Source: Prevotella pectinovora
GTDB lineage: Bacteria; Bacteroidota; Bacteroidia; Bacteroidales; Bacteroidaceae
Length of the DNA: 64,000 bases
Assembly: GCF_000834015.1 (NCBI RefSeq)
Contig: NZ_JXQI01000068.1
Span: 61,690-125,689, forward strand
Reading direction: 5' to 3'
A model generated the notes under the pieces. It had not been told where the DNA came from and did not search any database. It worked only from the letters and a program-made list of their open reading frames with translations. Below, in pieces: positions 25,006-35,236 of the stretch (the stretch's first letter is position 1; each line of letters opens with the position of its first letter). The position numbers and the translations under genes were made by a program.

Positions 25006-25926
25006 TTATCCTTGTTCGCCATTCAATATCTTCTGCATACACTCCTCCATGAGCCACTTGGGGGTGCTCGTGGCTCCGCAGATTCCTATCGTGGCGGCAC
25101 CATGGAGCCACTCGTCGCATATCTCTCCCGGTCCCTCAATGAGGTGTGTATTGGGATTGATGCGCAGACATTCGTTGAAGAGCACCCTGCCGTTGCTGCT
25201 CTTTCTGCCACACACAAAGAGCACAAGATCATGACGCGAGGCGAAGCTGCTGACATTAGGCATACGGTTTGCCACCTGTCGGCAGATGGTGTCGAAGCTG
25301 CGGAACGTGGCGTCGGGCGAGATGTGGCATTGTATGTAGTCGATGATGCGGTGGAACTCGTCGAGCGACTTGGTGGTCTGCGAATACAGATATATGTCGC
25401 GGGAGAAGTCGAGCGTCTTCACATCGTCGAAATGGGCTATCACGCGGGCGCTGCCCTGGGTCTGTCCCACAAGACCTAGCACTTCGGCATGTCCGGGTTT
25501 GCCGAATATCACTATCTGCGCTTCGCCATGGGCGTCATACTGACTCTTAATGCGACGCTGCAGCTGTAGCACCACAGGACATGTGGCGTCGATTATCTCT
25601 ATGCCGTTGCGCTCCGCCATGGCATAGGTCTCCGGCGGTTCACCGTGGGCTCTGAGCAGCACCTTGACATTGCGCAGGCGCTCCATCTCATCATGGTTGA
25701 TGGTGACGAGTCCGAGTTTCTTCAGCCGCTCACACTCCATACTGTTGTGCACGATGTCGCCCAGACAATAGAGCGTGCCACCGTTGGCAAGTTCCTCTTC
25801 CGCCTTGCGAATGGCAGTGGTGACACCGAAGCAGAAACCACTCCCGCTGTCTATCTCTACCGCAGGCGACGCATTGCCACAGGAATGGGTATGCTGTGTC
25901 ACCTCTTTTCCGTTGTTTCTATCCAT
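25006..25926 (-). CDS. ispH: 4-hydroxy-3-methylbut-2-enyl diphosphate reductase
   Basis: 306 residues, using the ATG at 25926 that overlaps the meaB stop as TGATG; a GTG one codon upstream is less likely. IspH features are IDSGSGFCFGVTTAIRKAEE with the first cluster Cys, LYCLGDIVHN, LLRAHGEPPETY, IDATCPVVLQ with the second Cys, and ICGATSTPKWLMEE with the third. The enzyme carries a 4Fe-4S cluster. It makes IPP and DMAPP in the last step of the MEP isoprenoid pathway. It is the last gene of a run read toward cmk. Confidence 0.95.
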   Translation of the reverse strand: MDRNNGKEVTQHTHSCGNASPAVEIDSGSGFCFGVTTAIRKAEEELANGGTLYCLGDIVHNSMECERLKKLGLVTINHDEMERLRNVKVLLRAHGEPPETYAMAERNGIEIIDATCPVVLQLQRRIKSQYDAHGEAQIVIFGKPGHAEVLGLVGQTQGSARVIAHFDDVKTLDFSRDIYLYSQTTKSLDEFHRIIDYIQCHISPDATFRSFDTICRQVANRMPNVSSFASRHDLVLFVCGRKSSNGRVLFNECLRINPNTHLIEGPGEICDEWLHGAATIGICGATSTPKWLMEECMQKILNGEQG

Positions 25927-27020
25927 CACAGTTTCTTGAAATAAATGTCGAGAAGGTCGCGGGCAGCTGCGAAGCTGGTCTTCTGTCCGAGCAGCACACT
26001 GTTCTCGTATGCCTGCAGCCTCTGCTGAATATCAGGATTGTTGTAGAAGCTGTTGCGCAGTTGCTCGTTTATCGTCTCATACATCCAGTATTTGTTCTGC
26101 TCGTTGCGACGATAGTCAAAGTATCCGTTACCTTTCACGAAGTCGAAATACTCATATATCATATCCCACACCTCCTTGACGCCTGTTCCATAGAAACCAC
26201 TGTAGCAAAGCACCTTCGGCACCCATCCGCTGTCTGATGGCGGGAAGAAATGCAGGGCGTTGCGGAAGTTGGTGGCTGCGATGTGACACTTGTCCACGTT
26301 GCTGCCGTCGCATTTGTTTATCACTATTCCGTCGGAAATCTCCATTATGCCTCGCTTGATGCCCTGCAGCTCGTCGCCGGTTCCTGCAAGTTGGATGAGG
26401 AGGAAGAAGTCTACCATGGAATGACAGGCTGTCTCGCTCTGCCCCACTCCCACGGTCTCCACGAAAATCTTGTCGTAGCCGGCTGCCTCGCATAGGATTA
26501 TCGACTCACGGGTCTTGCGTGCCACACCGCCGAGGGATCCTGCCGTAGGACTGGGACGGATGAACGACTCCTTCCTTACCGACAGTTTCTCCATACGGGT
26601 CTTGTCGCCAAGGATGCTTCCCTTGGAGCGCTCCGAACTGGGGTCGATGGCGAGCACGGCGAGCTTGCCGCCGGTGCGGTCGAGGACATGCACTCCAAAC
26701 TCGTCTATCGACGTGCTTTTCCCTGCTCCCGGCACACCGCTGATACCGATGCGGATGGATTTGCCGCTATATGGCAGACACTTGTCTATCACCTCCTGCG
26801 CCTTCTGCTGATGGTCCGGATTGACACTCTCTACGAGGGTCACTGCCTGTGAGAGCACGGTGACGTCGCCCTTCACGATTCCTTCCACCATTTCGGCAAC
26901 GGAGAGTTCGCGGCGCTGGAAGCGGCTGCGCTTCAGATATGGGTTTATGATGGAGGGCTGCGCCACACCTTGGTTCACCTGCAGCCCCACGTATTCTTTA
27001 CTGTTCTCTGGATGGTCCAT
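25926..27020 (-). CDS. meaB: Methylmalonyl-CoA mutase-associated GTPase MeaB
   Basis: 364 residues. The G3E-type P-loop GTPase has Walker A ISGVPGAGKSTSIDEFG, LAIDPSSERSKGSILGDKTRM, FIRPSPTAGSLGGVARKTRE, FVETVGVGQSE and the specificity motif NKCDG. MeaB loads and protects the B12 cofactor of methylmalonyl-CoA mutase, which links succinate and propionate metabolism. The mutase genes are not in the window. It is translationally coupled to ispH and lies 20 bp after the DUF1573 gene. Confidence 0.93.
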   Translation of the reverse strand: MDHPENSKEYVGLQVNQGVAQPSIINPYLKRSRFQRRELSVAEMVEGIVKGDVTVLSQAVTLVESVNPDHQQKAQEVIDKCLPYSGKSIRIGISGVPGAGKSTSIDEFGVHVLDRTGGKLAVLAIDPSSERSKGSILGDKTRMEKLSVRKESFIRPSPTAGSLGGVARKTRESIILCEAAGYDKIFVETVGVGQSETACHSMVDFFLLIQLAGTGDELQGIKRGIMEISDGIVINKCDGSNVDKCHIAATNFRNALHFFPPSDSGWVPKVLCYSGFYGTGVKEVWDMIYEYFDFVKGNGYFDYRRNEQNKYWMYETINEQLRNSFYNNPDIQQRLQAYENSVLLGQKTSFAAARDLLDIYFKKL

Positions 27021-27040
27021 ACTGTGTATTTAGATTAAGA

Positions 27041-28108
27041 TTATCGTGTTTTCAGTTTCATTTTCACTACCACCTTCGGCTGTTTCGGGTCGTTGGTGAT
27101 GATCAGCACACGCGGTTTGCTTCTGGCGTTGCGCAGCTGCTTCTTGTTCAGCGTCACCTTCAGTTTTGCCTGTTCGCCCGGCTTTATCTTCGTCTTGTTG
27201 AGCTTCACGCTCATGCCGGTGGTGAACATCTGCATCGAACGGATGTCGAGCACCGAACGTCCGGTGTTCTCTATTATCACCGTTTCGGTCTTGCTTGGCT
27301 TTTCGCCGAAGTCACCGAAATCGAGTTCTGTGGCAGAGAGCTTTATGCTCGGTGCGTTGGCGAGCTGCGTCTCCGACATATTGTCGAAATCTGGCAGCAA
27401 GACGGCAGAGACAGATATTTCCTTGTCGATACTCACCTTCTCGCCCGGTTTCTTGGCGAGGAACACGGAGGTCTGTGTCAGTCCGAAGTCGCGCAGCTTC
27501 TTGGAGTTGAGTTTCAGCGTGGCAACGCCGGTCTTGCCCGGAGCGATGTTGGTCGGCGACACGCTTGCCGTGAGATAAGCCGGAAGATGCATCACCACAG
27601 GACTGATAGTCTCGCCCGTGTTGTTCTTGATATGGATGAGCTGCACGGGATAGTCGCCACGGTTCACGTCGTCGAACTCCACATCGTTCTTGTCCACCAT
27701 CATACCATCGATCTTGTGTTCGAAGGTACCAGTGAAATCAGATATTTCATCCACCACCACTCCTTTCATCTTGAGATAGAAAGGATGCTTGGAGGAATTG
27801 CAGAAGAGCGCCACTTCCTTCTCGAAGTGTCCGAGTTGGCGTGCATCGTAGGTTGCCGTAACAGTGAAGCTGTCGCCCTTGGGGATTGCCGTACGCGGAT
27901 AGTCCACCGTGGTGCATCCGCAGCTCACCCTCACCTGGTCGATGTTCAGTTCGCTACCCTTGTTGGTGAGTTCAAACTTCACCGTAACAGGGGTTTCATA
28001 CATCACGCTGCCACAGTCTACTATCTCATTCTTTGCCGTTATGCGCTGCGCCATGGCATCAACCGACGCCATAGCCAGCAAGGATAATATCATCGTTTTG
28101 TTATTCAT
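27041..28108 (-). CDS. Exported DUF1573 protein with Ig-like domains
   Basis: 355 residues with a signal peptide (cleavage near VDAMAQ). There are three immunoglobulin-like modules. The first is a DUF1573 domain with IVDCGSVMYETPVTVKFELTN and VSCGCTTVDYP; the last again has LDFGDFGEKPSKTETVII and a NDPKQPKVVVKMK end. DUF1573/ASPM-SPD-2-like domains are common in periplasmic proteins of Bacteroidota, and their role is unknown. It starts the DUF1573-meaB-ispH run and lies 100 bp downstream of the alpha-2-macroglobulin gene on the same strand. Confidence 0.85.
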   Translation of the reverse strand: MNNKTMILSLLAMASVDAMAQRITAKNEIVDCGSVMYETPVTVKFELTNKGSELNIDQVRVSCGCTTVDYPRTAIPKGDSFTVTATYDARQLGHFEKEVALFCNSSKHPFYLKMKGVVVDEISDFTGTFEHKIDGMMVDKNDVEFDDVNRGDYPVQLIHIKNNTGETISPVVMHLPAYLTASVSPTNIAPGKTGVATLKLNSKKLRDFGLTQTSVFLAKKPGEKVSIDKEISVSAVLLPDFDNMSETQLANAPSIKLSATELDFGDFGEKPSKTETVIIENTGRSVLDIRSMQMFTTGMSVKLNKTKIKPGEQAKLKVTLNKKQLRNARSKPRVLIITNDPKQPKVVVKMKLKTR

Positions 28109-28207
28109 CTATTAAATATCTGTTTTTATATGTCTGTTATTCTATATGGTGTCGTATCTGACATTCTATCTGACAATACCGGCTGATATCCAATCGTGCC
28201 GATACTA

Positions 28208-31200
28208 TCATTTCACAATCTTCAGCTCAATGCCACCGGCCCTGCCGGAGAATTCAGGAGAGTAGGCACACTGCACGGTACATGTTCCGGCGGTGTAGTT
28301 TCCTGCACGGTCGATATAGTACTCCGTCTCCACCACGTGCTCGCCTTTCGAGAGACGGTCGAAGTAGTAATGGGTGGCATTGTCCTTCGGTGTGCAGTAG
28401 TATCCCCATCCGTATCCGCTGGTCTGCGCCACTGGCTCCATACATGCCGCACGCTTGTCTACTACCTGCACGAAGTCGTAGTCGCGGTCGGCGGTGATGG
28501 TGATGCGCACAGCGATGCGGTCGCCCACATTGAGAGCGCCACCCTTGGCAGCCTTGCCGTTTTCCGGAACCATCACCTGGCGAACCACCTTGATGCCCGA
28601 CTTGCTGTCGGCGATGTCGGCAGCCGCCTGCGTGAACTGTGCATAGGCAGCTCCCCATGATGTTCCCTCGCCAGTCTTGGTCAGCGTGATAGAGTTCTGC
28701 TTGTCGATGTCGTATACCACCTTGGTATATCCCAGTCCGGCAGAAGCCTTAGGCAGCGACTTGTTCTTGCCGTCTACGGCAAGCGTCATGGATTCCTCCT
28801 TGTCAGAAGACAGCTTTTTATAGTTGCCGTCGAGGAAGGCATACACGGCGTTTACAGTATTTATCGGTGTGTCCCAAGCCTGTGTGCGCTTGCTCTGCAG
28901 GAGCCATAGGCGCATCTGGTTTATGGTCTCCGTGTCGGCAGGGTCTACAGCCTTCAGAGCCTCTATCGCAGCAGTCTGGGTAGGAATGCGATAGTCGAAC
29001 CACGAGTATCCGGCATGCCATGTGTCGAAATATGTTCCCATGCCCGGCTTCGTCACCGTATACTGGCGTATGCTCTCCACATACTCCTTTGCCTTCTTAG
29101 CCTTGCCGTCTCCATTGAGCACCACAGCCATGAGCGCCTTTGAATAGATGTCGCGGTGGCGGTCAGCCTCAAGATATTTGAGGAGATAGTTCTTCAGCTC
29201 CACATAATCGGAGTCATAGAAAGGATTCTTGCCGAGCAGTGTGTTTATATATAGATACTGTATGGCATGGTAGTCGCAGATCATCGGTTTCTGTCCCTTC
29301 TTTTCCATACGTTTCATTTCCTCAAACTCCTTCATCACGACTGTTCTGAGATAGTCCATTCCATTCTCTATCATCTTGGCCGTGGCTTTCTGATAGCCTG
29401 CCATCACATTGAGACGGGCGAGGGTCTGCAACACCTGTGCCGTTATGCTTGCCGAACCTCTCATTCCTCGCCACCAGCTCCATGAGCCGTCGCTATTCTG
29501 GAGGTCTTTCAGGTCTTTGAGCTGCGAAGCCAGCCGGTAGTCCATCGCCGACTCGTCGAAGAATGTGGTGAGCATCCTCTTCTGGTCAGCCTCGTTGTCG
29601 GCATCCATCACCCATGGCGTCTCGTCGAGCACGAGGGTCTTCAGTTCCTGGTTGCGCTGCAGAGCACTCATCAGGCTGTTGTCGCTGCCTGCCGGCTCCT
29701 GTTTCCAGATGTTTACCACCTGCTTTATCACCGGCGACTGGTTCATGATATATCGTCCGAGGGCGTTGGCATAATAAGCCGTTGAAAGGGATATGGCGTT
29801 CTTGTAGTCCACTGTCGAGATATACGGCAGCGTCTGTATCATGAGCCATGACGGGTTGGCGGTATATTCCACGGTGAGTTTCTTGTCCTCTACCCCCTTC
29901 GGGAAGAGGTCAGTCATGGCCACTGTCTTCTCGCCGCTGCCGGTGAAGGTGAACGGCACGGTATTCATCACTCTCTCTCTGCTCGGCAACACCGGCAGAT
30001 AATGCTGCTCACCGTCGCTGAAGCCTTTTCCCTCTGCCGTGATGCGGCATACGAGGAGCGGAGTGTCGCCCTGAGCTTCGAAACTGAAGTCCACGTTTGC
30101 AGTGGCATTGGCGTTGATGGTCACGTTCTGCTTCTTCTCGCATACCACTCTTTCCGTCTCCGGGTCGAGGAGCTGCATTCTTACGAGGGCTGCAACCGGC
30201 TTGTCGGTGGCATTTGCCACACGGGCTGCCATCGTAGCCTTGTCGCCCTCTCTCACGAAGCGCGGCACATTAGGCATCACCATCACCTTCTTGCTCGCCA
30301 CTGCCTCGCTCTCTATCATTCCGAAGTTCATCTCCTTGTCGTGGGCAAAGCCGCGGAAGTTCCATGTGGTGACGCTCTCCGGCAACGTGAACACTATATC
30401 CACATTGCCGTCCTTGTCGGCATAGAGGGCAGGATAGAAGAAGGCTGTCTCGTTGAGGTTCTCGCGAATCTGCGGCACGGCAGCAGAGGCTCTCTCTTCA
30501 CCGTCGGCATTCTCCACGCCAGCCGAGCCTCTGCCGGCGGCATCGTTACCAAGCGGAACAAAGTCAAAGGTTTTCGCCTTTTCTTCCTTTGCCTTCAATA
30601 CAGTAGCAGTTTCTTCTACTGCTTCGCCTCGGATGGAAACGGAATTCTTTGCCCTTCCCCTGACTCTGAGTGGAAGTGAAACCCTGTCATCACTTCTGTC
30701 ATTAAGCATCAGCTTCCAGCTCAGTATGGAAACAGAATTGTCCAATGTATTGAGATCAAACGATTTTCCATTCATCACAGGCATCGTCTGCCATGAAGAC
30801 AATCCGTTTTCTGTTATCTCCGGCAACATTCTCCATCTGGTGTAGGGACTGTTCTGCAACAGATTGAGACTAAAGTTGAAGCTGGTCTTCACTATCTGTT
30901 CGAGCGACTTGTCATACATCAGAGCCAGAAGCTGACCGTTGTTCTGACCGTCAGTGCTGGCGTTGCGCTTGTTTATCACGTCGTTCACTTTCGGACGCGA
31001 GATGTTGAGCGTCCATTTCTCTTTCTGTCCCGGTGTGAGTCTGTCGCGGAAGGTCACCCATTTCAGGTCGAGCCTCTTGTCCTCCAGCGGTCTTGTGATG
31101 GTGAACTTATGGCTGTATGCCTTGCCATCCTTCACCCACAGATAGTTGAGGAGCACCGCCTCGCCATATTCTTCCTTATAGGTAAGCGAGATGGTCTTGA

Positions 31201-33862
31201 CGGCATTGCTCAGACTGAAGGTTCCGCTCTCCAGTTCTTTGTCGTTGGAGATGATGGAATAGCGCACGAGGGTGTTGTCGCACGACGTGCCCACCTGCAC
31301 ATAAACCGGTTTGCCATCTCTCGGGAACTCCTTGCTTGATATGTATGCCCAGTCTGGCGTATCGGCTGCCGGACGCTTGTCGTCTATGCCGAAGAGCACG
31401 AACTCACGCATCACGGTGTCGTTGCCGCATGTTGCCCACAGCTGGTGTCTGCCGGAGAGTATGCCACTGGTTTTCCGCCAGTCTATCTTTATGTTTTCAT
31501 TGGCTTTCGCCGTATATTTCTTTGTCTGGGAGTCGAACCAGTATGTCACCTTTCCGTCAATCTGTTTTGCAGAAGCATTGTAGCGGTTGAAGACAACTGT
31601 CGCCACACTGTCTTTAATCATCTTCTCCGGCAAATCCAATTTCAGTTCGGTGGCTCTCGATCCCAACACGATGCTCGTCTCGGCTGAATGGCTCTCGCCT
31701 CCGTTGTCGGTCACTGTGGCTGTGGCAGTGAAGCGATAGCGTGTCTGCCATACGAATCTGCCAGGCGTCTTCACATCGTAGCCTTCGTTGTCTGCCTGAT
31801 AGTCAGCTGGCAATACCACCGGGATGCGCACCTCAAACCTACCCTTTGAGTCGGTCATTACGGTGTCGGTCAGCATCTGCTGGGCATCGTTGTTCGCCCC
31901 ATAGTAATACCTGAACCAGCTGGAGCATCTGCGCTGCACGTCGTATGCCACCTTTGCACCAGGCACCGGCACACCGCTGAATGTCATCGCCGTACCGCCC
32001 ACCACAAGGGTGTCGCCATCGTGGTATTCGTCGGTCACCTCGTCGAACTTCACATCAAAGGTAGGCCGCTTGTATTCTTCCACCCGGAATGCCGCATATC
32101 TAGTGCCGTTGCCCATGCATCTAACCGAGAACCTGCCGCTCAAGACATTGCTGCCGGGCAGATTGAAGTCTACTGATGCCGTGCCATAGTCGTCGGTTGT
32201 CGCCTTCTTCTCTGCCAGCACTTTGTTGTTGGAGTCGCAGAGGGTGAATTTGAGTTCTGCGCCGGTCGTGACCTTTGATGAATGCAGTCCTTCCTGCTTG
32301 TATGCCACGGCAGACACATGCACTGTCTGTCCCGGACGATAGATGGAACGGTCGGTGAAGAGTGACACCACGCTGCGATGAATCTTGTCGCCATAATAGT
32401 TGAACCTGTTCCACTCGCGTTCGCCCATCATATAGTTGTCGGTATCGGTATAGGCTCTTACGCAATCATAGTATGGCTCCTGGCTGTTCGTCACCACTTC
32501 GCCTTTCTCATCAGCGGTCAGCGTTGAAATCACCTTGTTGTCGCGCCACAACTGCAGTTTTGCGCCGGCAAGCGGCTGTCCGGTAGTGGCGCTCATGATG
32601 GCGTATCTCACCTTGTCGCCCGGCAATGGCAGACTACCAACAAATACATCGGAGACAGTGAAAACGGCATTTATCGGTTTCAGCTTCTTGTTGTCTGCCT
32701 CAACCACCACATAATACATTCCCGGCTGCATCTTCGGCAGCTTCGCATAGAGTTTGTTGATGTCGTATTCGTTTTCGTAAACCACCGGCAGGTCAATCAC
32801 CACCTTCGACTTCGCGATGATGAGTTTCTTTGCCTTGTCTATGTTGAAATTGTTTGTCCTGTCATCGAGATACGACTTGGTATCCAGTCGGTAAAGGCTG
32901 ACTGTTAGATGTTTCAGATTGCGTGCCTCGATGCTCAGGGTGTCTTCATGGTTCGGCAGATAGGTGTTTCCTACATTCATTTCGAATCCCGGCCGCACCA
33001 TCTCCGCATAGTATCGCTCAAGCCGGTTTATACCTTTCCAAGCTGCCCATTTCTGCTTGGCAAACATGATATAATCCACTTTCTGTTTCGGCGTCACATC
33101 CTGACAGTCTGCCATGTAATCGTATTTTGCGATTGCCACCTCGCCACATTCCTTCAGGTCGCCATAAAGAGCCACCAGGGAGTCGAGGCTTGCCAGATAG
33201 GTATTACCCTTGATGACCTTTTTCACGGGATTGGCCTTGACTCTCTTTTCAAGCATCCAAAGAGCTGTGACGAGCGAAGCCCTGCGGTTGCCCGCCTTGT
33301 TATAATAGTCATTGAGAAGGGCATAACGCTCTGAGTAATAACCTACCAGACTGAGCAGGTCGTTTCCGAATATCTCGCTGTCGACGCCTTCACTCACAAA
33401 CGGTGCATAATCGAGCGCCTTCTTTGATGCAAGCATTTCGGGATCGGCAAGTGCCTTGTCGAAATACTCGCGACTGAGTTTCTTGCTGTCAGATTTGTAG
33501 TGACTTTTAGCAACAAGAGAATAGCTGCAGCCAAGGGCACAGTTGTATACCGCAGCCAAGGCGGGGTCTACTGCTGAGGCTTCGCCCGCAGCCTTCTTCA
33601 AGGCGGACAGTTCTGACTGGAACAATTCATCTGAAATGCCCGATGCAGTCGCTACTTTATCAAACTCCGCTTTCAGCAGGTTGCCATAGCTCTTGCCGGC
33701 TTTTGCCTGGGCGATTATCTTGTTCAGAATCTTGATCTGCGTCTTTGGCAAATCCTTGGTCTGGGCCTCATTGTATTGTTTCCACAATGAGGTGTAGCCG
33801 TCGGCGAAAAGTACCAACGGGAACATCAAAGACAAAACGAATGAAACAATGGCCTTCTTCAT
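28208..33862 (-). CDS. Giant alpha-2-macroglobulin family protein
   Basis: 1884 residues, starting at the ATG 33862 (a TTG three codons earlier is unlikely). The signal peptide MKKAIVSFVLSLMFPLVLFA is followed by a roughly 250-residue helical N-terminal part and MG/MG2 beta-sandwich domains (FTDRSIYRPGQTVHVSAVAY). The A2M core motif is EWNFRG-like (TTWNFRGFAHDKEMNFGMIE). A helical thioester-like domain comes near residues 1380-1700, then a C-terminal receptor-like domain (YGWGYYCTP, FSGRAGGIELKIVK). The thioester motif CxEQ is absent, with LPYISTVDYKNA in its place, so it should not trap proteases covalently. Bacterial A2Ms are thought to guard the periplasm. No pbpC neighbour is present. Confidence 0.9.
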   Translation of the reverse strand: MKKAIVSFVLSLMFPLVLFADGYTSLWKQYNEAQTKDLPKTQIKILNKIIAQAKAGKSYGNLLKAEFDKVATASGISDELFQSELSALKKAAGEASAVDPALAAVYNCALGCSYSLVAKSHYKSDSKKLSREYFDKALADPEMLASKKALDYAPFVSEGVDSEIFGNDLLSLVGYYSERYALLNDYYNKAGNRRASLVTALWMLEKRVKANPVKKVIKGNTYLASLDSLVALYGDLKECGEVAIAKYDYMADCQDVTPKQKVDYIMFAKQKWAAWKGINRLERYYAEMVRPGFEMNVGNTYLPNHEDTLSIEARNLKHLTVSLYRLDTKSYLDDRTNNFNIDKAKKLIIAKSKVVIDLPVVYENEYDINKLYAKLPKMQPGMYYVVVEADNKKLKPINAVFTVSDVFVGSLPLPGDKVRYAIMSATTGQPLAGAKLQLWRDNKVISTLTADEKGEVVTNSQEPYYDCVRAYTDTDNYMMGEREWNRFNYYGDKIHRSVVSLFTDRSIYRPGQTVHVSAVAYKQEGLHSSKVTTGAELKFTLCDSNNKVLAEKKATTDDYGTASVDFNLPGSNVLSGRFSVRCMGNGTRYAAFRVEEYKRPTFDVKFDEVTDEYHDGDTLVVGGTAMTFSGVPVPGAKVAYDVQRRCSSWFRYYYGANNDAQQMLTDTVMTDSKGRFEVRIPVVLPADYQADNEGYDVKTPGRFVWQTRYRFTATATVTDNGGESHSAETSIVLGSRATELKLDLPEKMIKDSVATVVFNRYNASAKQIDGKVTYWFDSQTKKYTAKANENIKIDWRKTSGILSGRHQLWATCGNDTVMREFVLFGIDDKRPAADTPDWAYISSKEFPRDGKPVYVQVGTSCDNTLVRYSIISNDKELESGTFSLSNAVKTISLTYKEEYGEAVLLNYLWVKDGKAYSHKFTITRPLEDKRLDLKWVTFRDRLTPGQKEKWTLNISRPKVNDVINKRNASTDGQNNGQLLALMYDKSLEQIVKTSFNFSLNLLQNSPYTRWRMLPEITENGLSSWQTMPVMNGKSFDLNTLDNSVSILSWKLMLNDRSDDRVSLPLRVRGRAKNSVSIRGEAVEETATVLKAKEEKAKTFDFVPLGNDAAGRGSAGVENADGEERASAAVPQIRENLNETAFFYPALYADKDGNVDIVFTLPESVTTWNFRGFAHDKEMNFGMIESEAVASKKVMVMPNVPRFVREGDKATMAARVANATDKPVAALVRMQLLDPETERVVCEKKQNVTINANATANVDFSFEAQGDTPLLVCRITAEGKGFSDGEQHYLPVLPSRERVMNTVPFTFTGSGEKTVAMTDLFPKGVEDKKLTVEYTANPSWLMIQTLPYISTVDYKNAISLSTAYYANALGRYIMNQSPVIKQVVNIWKQEPAGSDNSLMSALQRNQELKTLVLDETPWVMDADNEADQKRMLTTFFDESAMDYRLASQLKDLKDLQNSDGSWSWWRGMRGSASITAQVLQTLARLNVMAGYQKATAKMIENGMDYLRTVVMKEFEEMKRMEKKGQKPMICDYHAIQYLYINTLLGKNPFYDSDYVELKNYLLKYLEADRHRDIYSKALMAVVLNGDGKAKKAKEYVESIRQYTVTKPGMGTYFDTWHAGYSWFDYRIPTQTAAIEALKAVDPADTETINQMRLWLLQSKRTQAWDTPINTVNAVYAFLDGNYKKLSSDKEESMTLAVDGKNKSLPKASAGLGYTKVVYDIDKQNSITLTKTGEGTSWGAAYAQFTQAAADIADSKSGIKVVRQVMVPENGKAAKGGALNVGDRIAVRITITADRDYDFVQVVDKRAACMEPVAQTSGYGWGYYCTPKDNATHYYFDRLSKGEHVVETEYYIDRAGNYTAGTCTVQCAYSPEFSGRAGGIELKIVK

Positions 33863-33937
33863 ATCATTCAATTTTTAGTTTGAGGTTGTAAAGTTACGAT
33901 TTGTTTTTGACAAGAGCAAATTTTTCAGGAGTTTTAG

Positions 33938-34120
33938 GTAATGGTAAAAAAATAGCTTGACCAATTTTGAGGAAATAAGGATTTCTATTCTTATGCTCTG
34001 TCTTTTTGCCGTTTTTGAAATTTGTCATCGGTCACATAGCCCGCTATGCTCCCTCTTCCAAACTCCAAAACCGACAAAAATACAGGTCAAAATTTGATCA
34101 AGTTATTCTTTCACCATTAC
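33938..34120. repeat. 183-bp imperfect palindrome, MITE-like
   Basis: The ends 33938-33970 and 34088-34120 are inverted copies of a 33-bp sequence (GTAATGGT...TTTTGA) differing at about six positions. The inner arms 33998-34040 and 34043-34085 are also inverted copies at roughly two-thirds identity, meeting at CATAGC/GCTATG. About 27 bp (33971-33997) is present only in the left arm. There is no coding capacity. It lies between two co-directional genes, and its transcript would fold into one long hairpin. A non-autonomous mobile element is likely; the target duplication could not be defined. Confidence 0.65.
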
Positions 34121-34273
34121 TTGAGCGTCACGCCAAAACTAATCTCTGGCCATGATTGCCAACGGACTCATCTGCCTGTCTGATAATAAAATCTACCGTC
34201 CCAAAGAATATTGTATGGATGAAGACCAAACCTTATGACAAACGCCACGAAAAACGGTTATTCCACTGACGCA

Positions 34274-35236
34274 TCACCACTTGAGATAGCCGTATTTCTC
34301 CTTACACCAGAGTTGCCATGAATTCACGAGATTCTGCCACAACACATAGGCTCCGGGCGCTACGGCAGCCACGGGATTCAGGAAGGTCACGGTGAGCCAG
34401 ATGCCAACGATGGTGTTCTTCTGACCCAAAGCCTGTCCGGCGCTTACTCTGTCGCCGAAGAAGCCGCCCACCCACTTGCCGATGGCAAACTGCACGAGAC
34501 ATACAAACAGAGGCAGGATGAGAAGGAGCGACAGGGTGATGCCTCCCACTTCGGCATCGACGATATTGTGTACGGTCATACCTGTGACGATGCTTAGATT
34601 GAACGCCCACATATAGAAAGCGAGGTTCTTGCGGCGCTTTATGGCTCCTGCCACTTTAGGCAGATAGCGCCTCGTGAGCAGGGCAAGACAGAGGGGCAGG
34701 AGCAACACCGTTACCACCCTGCGCATTATCATGCCAAAGGCGAAGAGGAACGTTATATCAGCACTCTTCTCCACCATCGGGAAAAACAGGGGGATGATGA
34801 TGCTGGTGACGATATTGGCAATCAGCGTATATACCGTGAGCGAGGCTATGCTGCCGCCTAATTTCTCTGTCACTACGGCTGCTGAGGCTGCCGTGGGACA
34901 GATGAAGCAGATGAAACATCCTTCAAGAACGAGTTTCACATCGCCTTCAGCGAAATACATCATAAGGAGGACAAAGAAGGCGGAAATGGATGTGCGAATA
35001 AACTGCAACCAGAAATGCCATGCGCGTGGTCGCAGGTTGGATATGTCTATTTTGCAGAATGTGACATACAATAGGGCAAAAATGACGTATGGAACCATTT
35101 CCACCAACGCCGGCCCCATGACATCGCCCATCGGCTGCAGCAGCGGAACATCGCTGAACAACAGATACAACACGCTGCCAACCAGCATGGCACACAGTAG
35201 GGTCCACTTCTTCACAAATGACAAGACCTTGTTCAT
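34274..35236 (-). CDS. BASS-family transporter (bile acid:Na+ symporter-like)
   Basis: 320 residues from the ATG at 35236 (MNKVLSFVKKW); the frame continues 11 codons upstream without a better start. There are about nine to ten hydrophobic segments. Signatures resembling the BASS/ACR3 fold are CFICFICPTAASAAVVTEKLGG in the middle, with helix-breaking Pro, and GQALGQKNTIVGIWLTVTFLNPVAAVAPG in the second half. These correspond to the two crossover regions of the fold. Substrate is not evident: bile acids, pantoate, organic acids or others are possible. A 150-bp unexplained stretch and the long palindrome follow it. Confidence 0.75.
   Translation of the reverse strand: MNKVLSFVKKWTLLCAMLVGSVLYLLFSDVPLLQPMGDVMGPALVEMVPYVIFALLYVTFCKIDISNLRPRAWHFWLQFIRTSISAFFVLLMMYFAEGDVKLVLEGCFICFICPTAASAAVVTEKLGGSIASLTVYTLIANIVTSIIIPLFFPMVEKSADITFLFAFGMIMRRVVTVLLLPLCLALLTRRYLPKVAGAIKRRKNLAFYMWAFNLSIVTGMTVHNIVDAEVGGITLSLLLILPLFVCLVQFAIGKWVGGFFGDRVSAGQALGQKNTIVGIWLTVTFLNPVAAVAPGAYVLWQNLVNSWQLWCKEKYGYLKW

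Noticed and set aside
34150..34240. Short plus-strand frame of about 26 codons between the palindrome and the BASS gene
   Set aside because: Protein-like but too short, no promoter and opposite to both neighbours.
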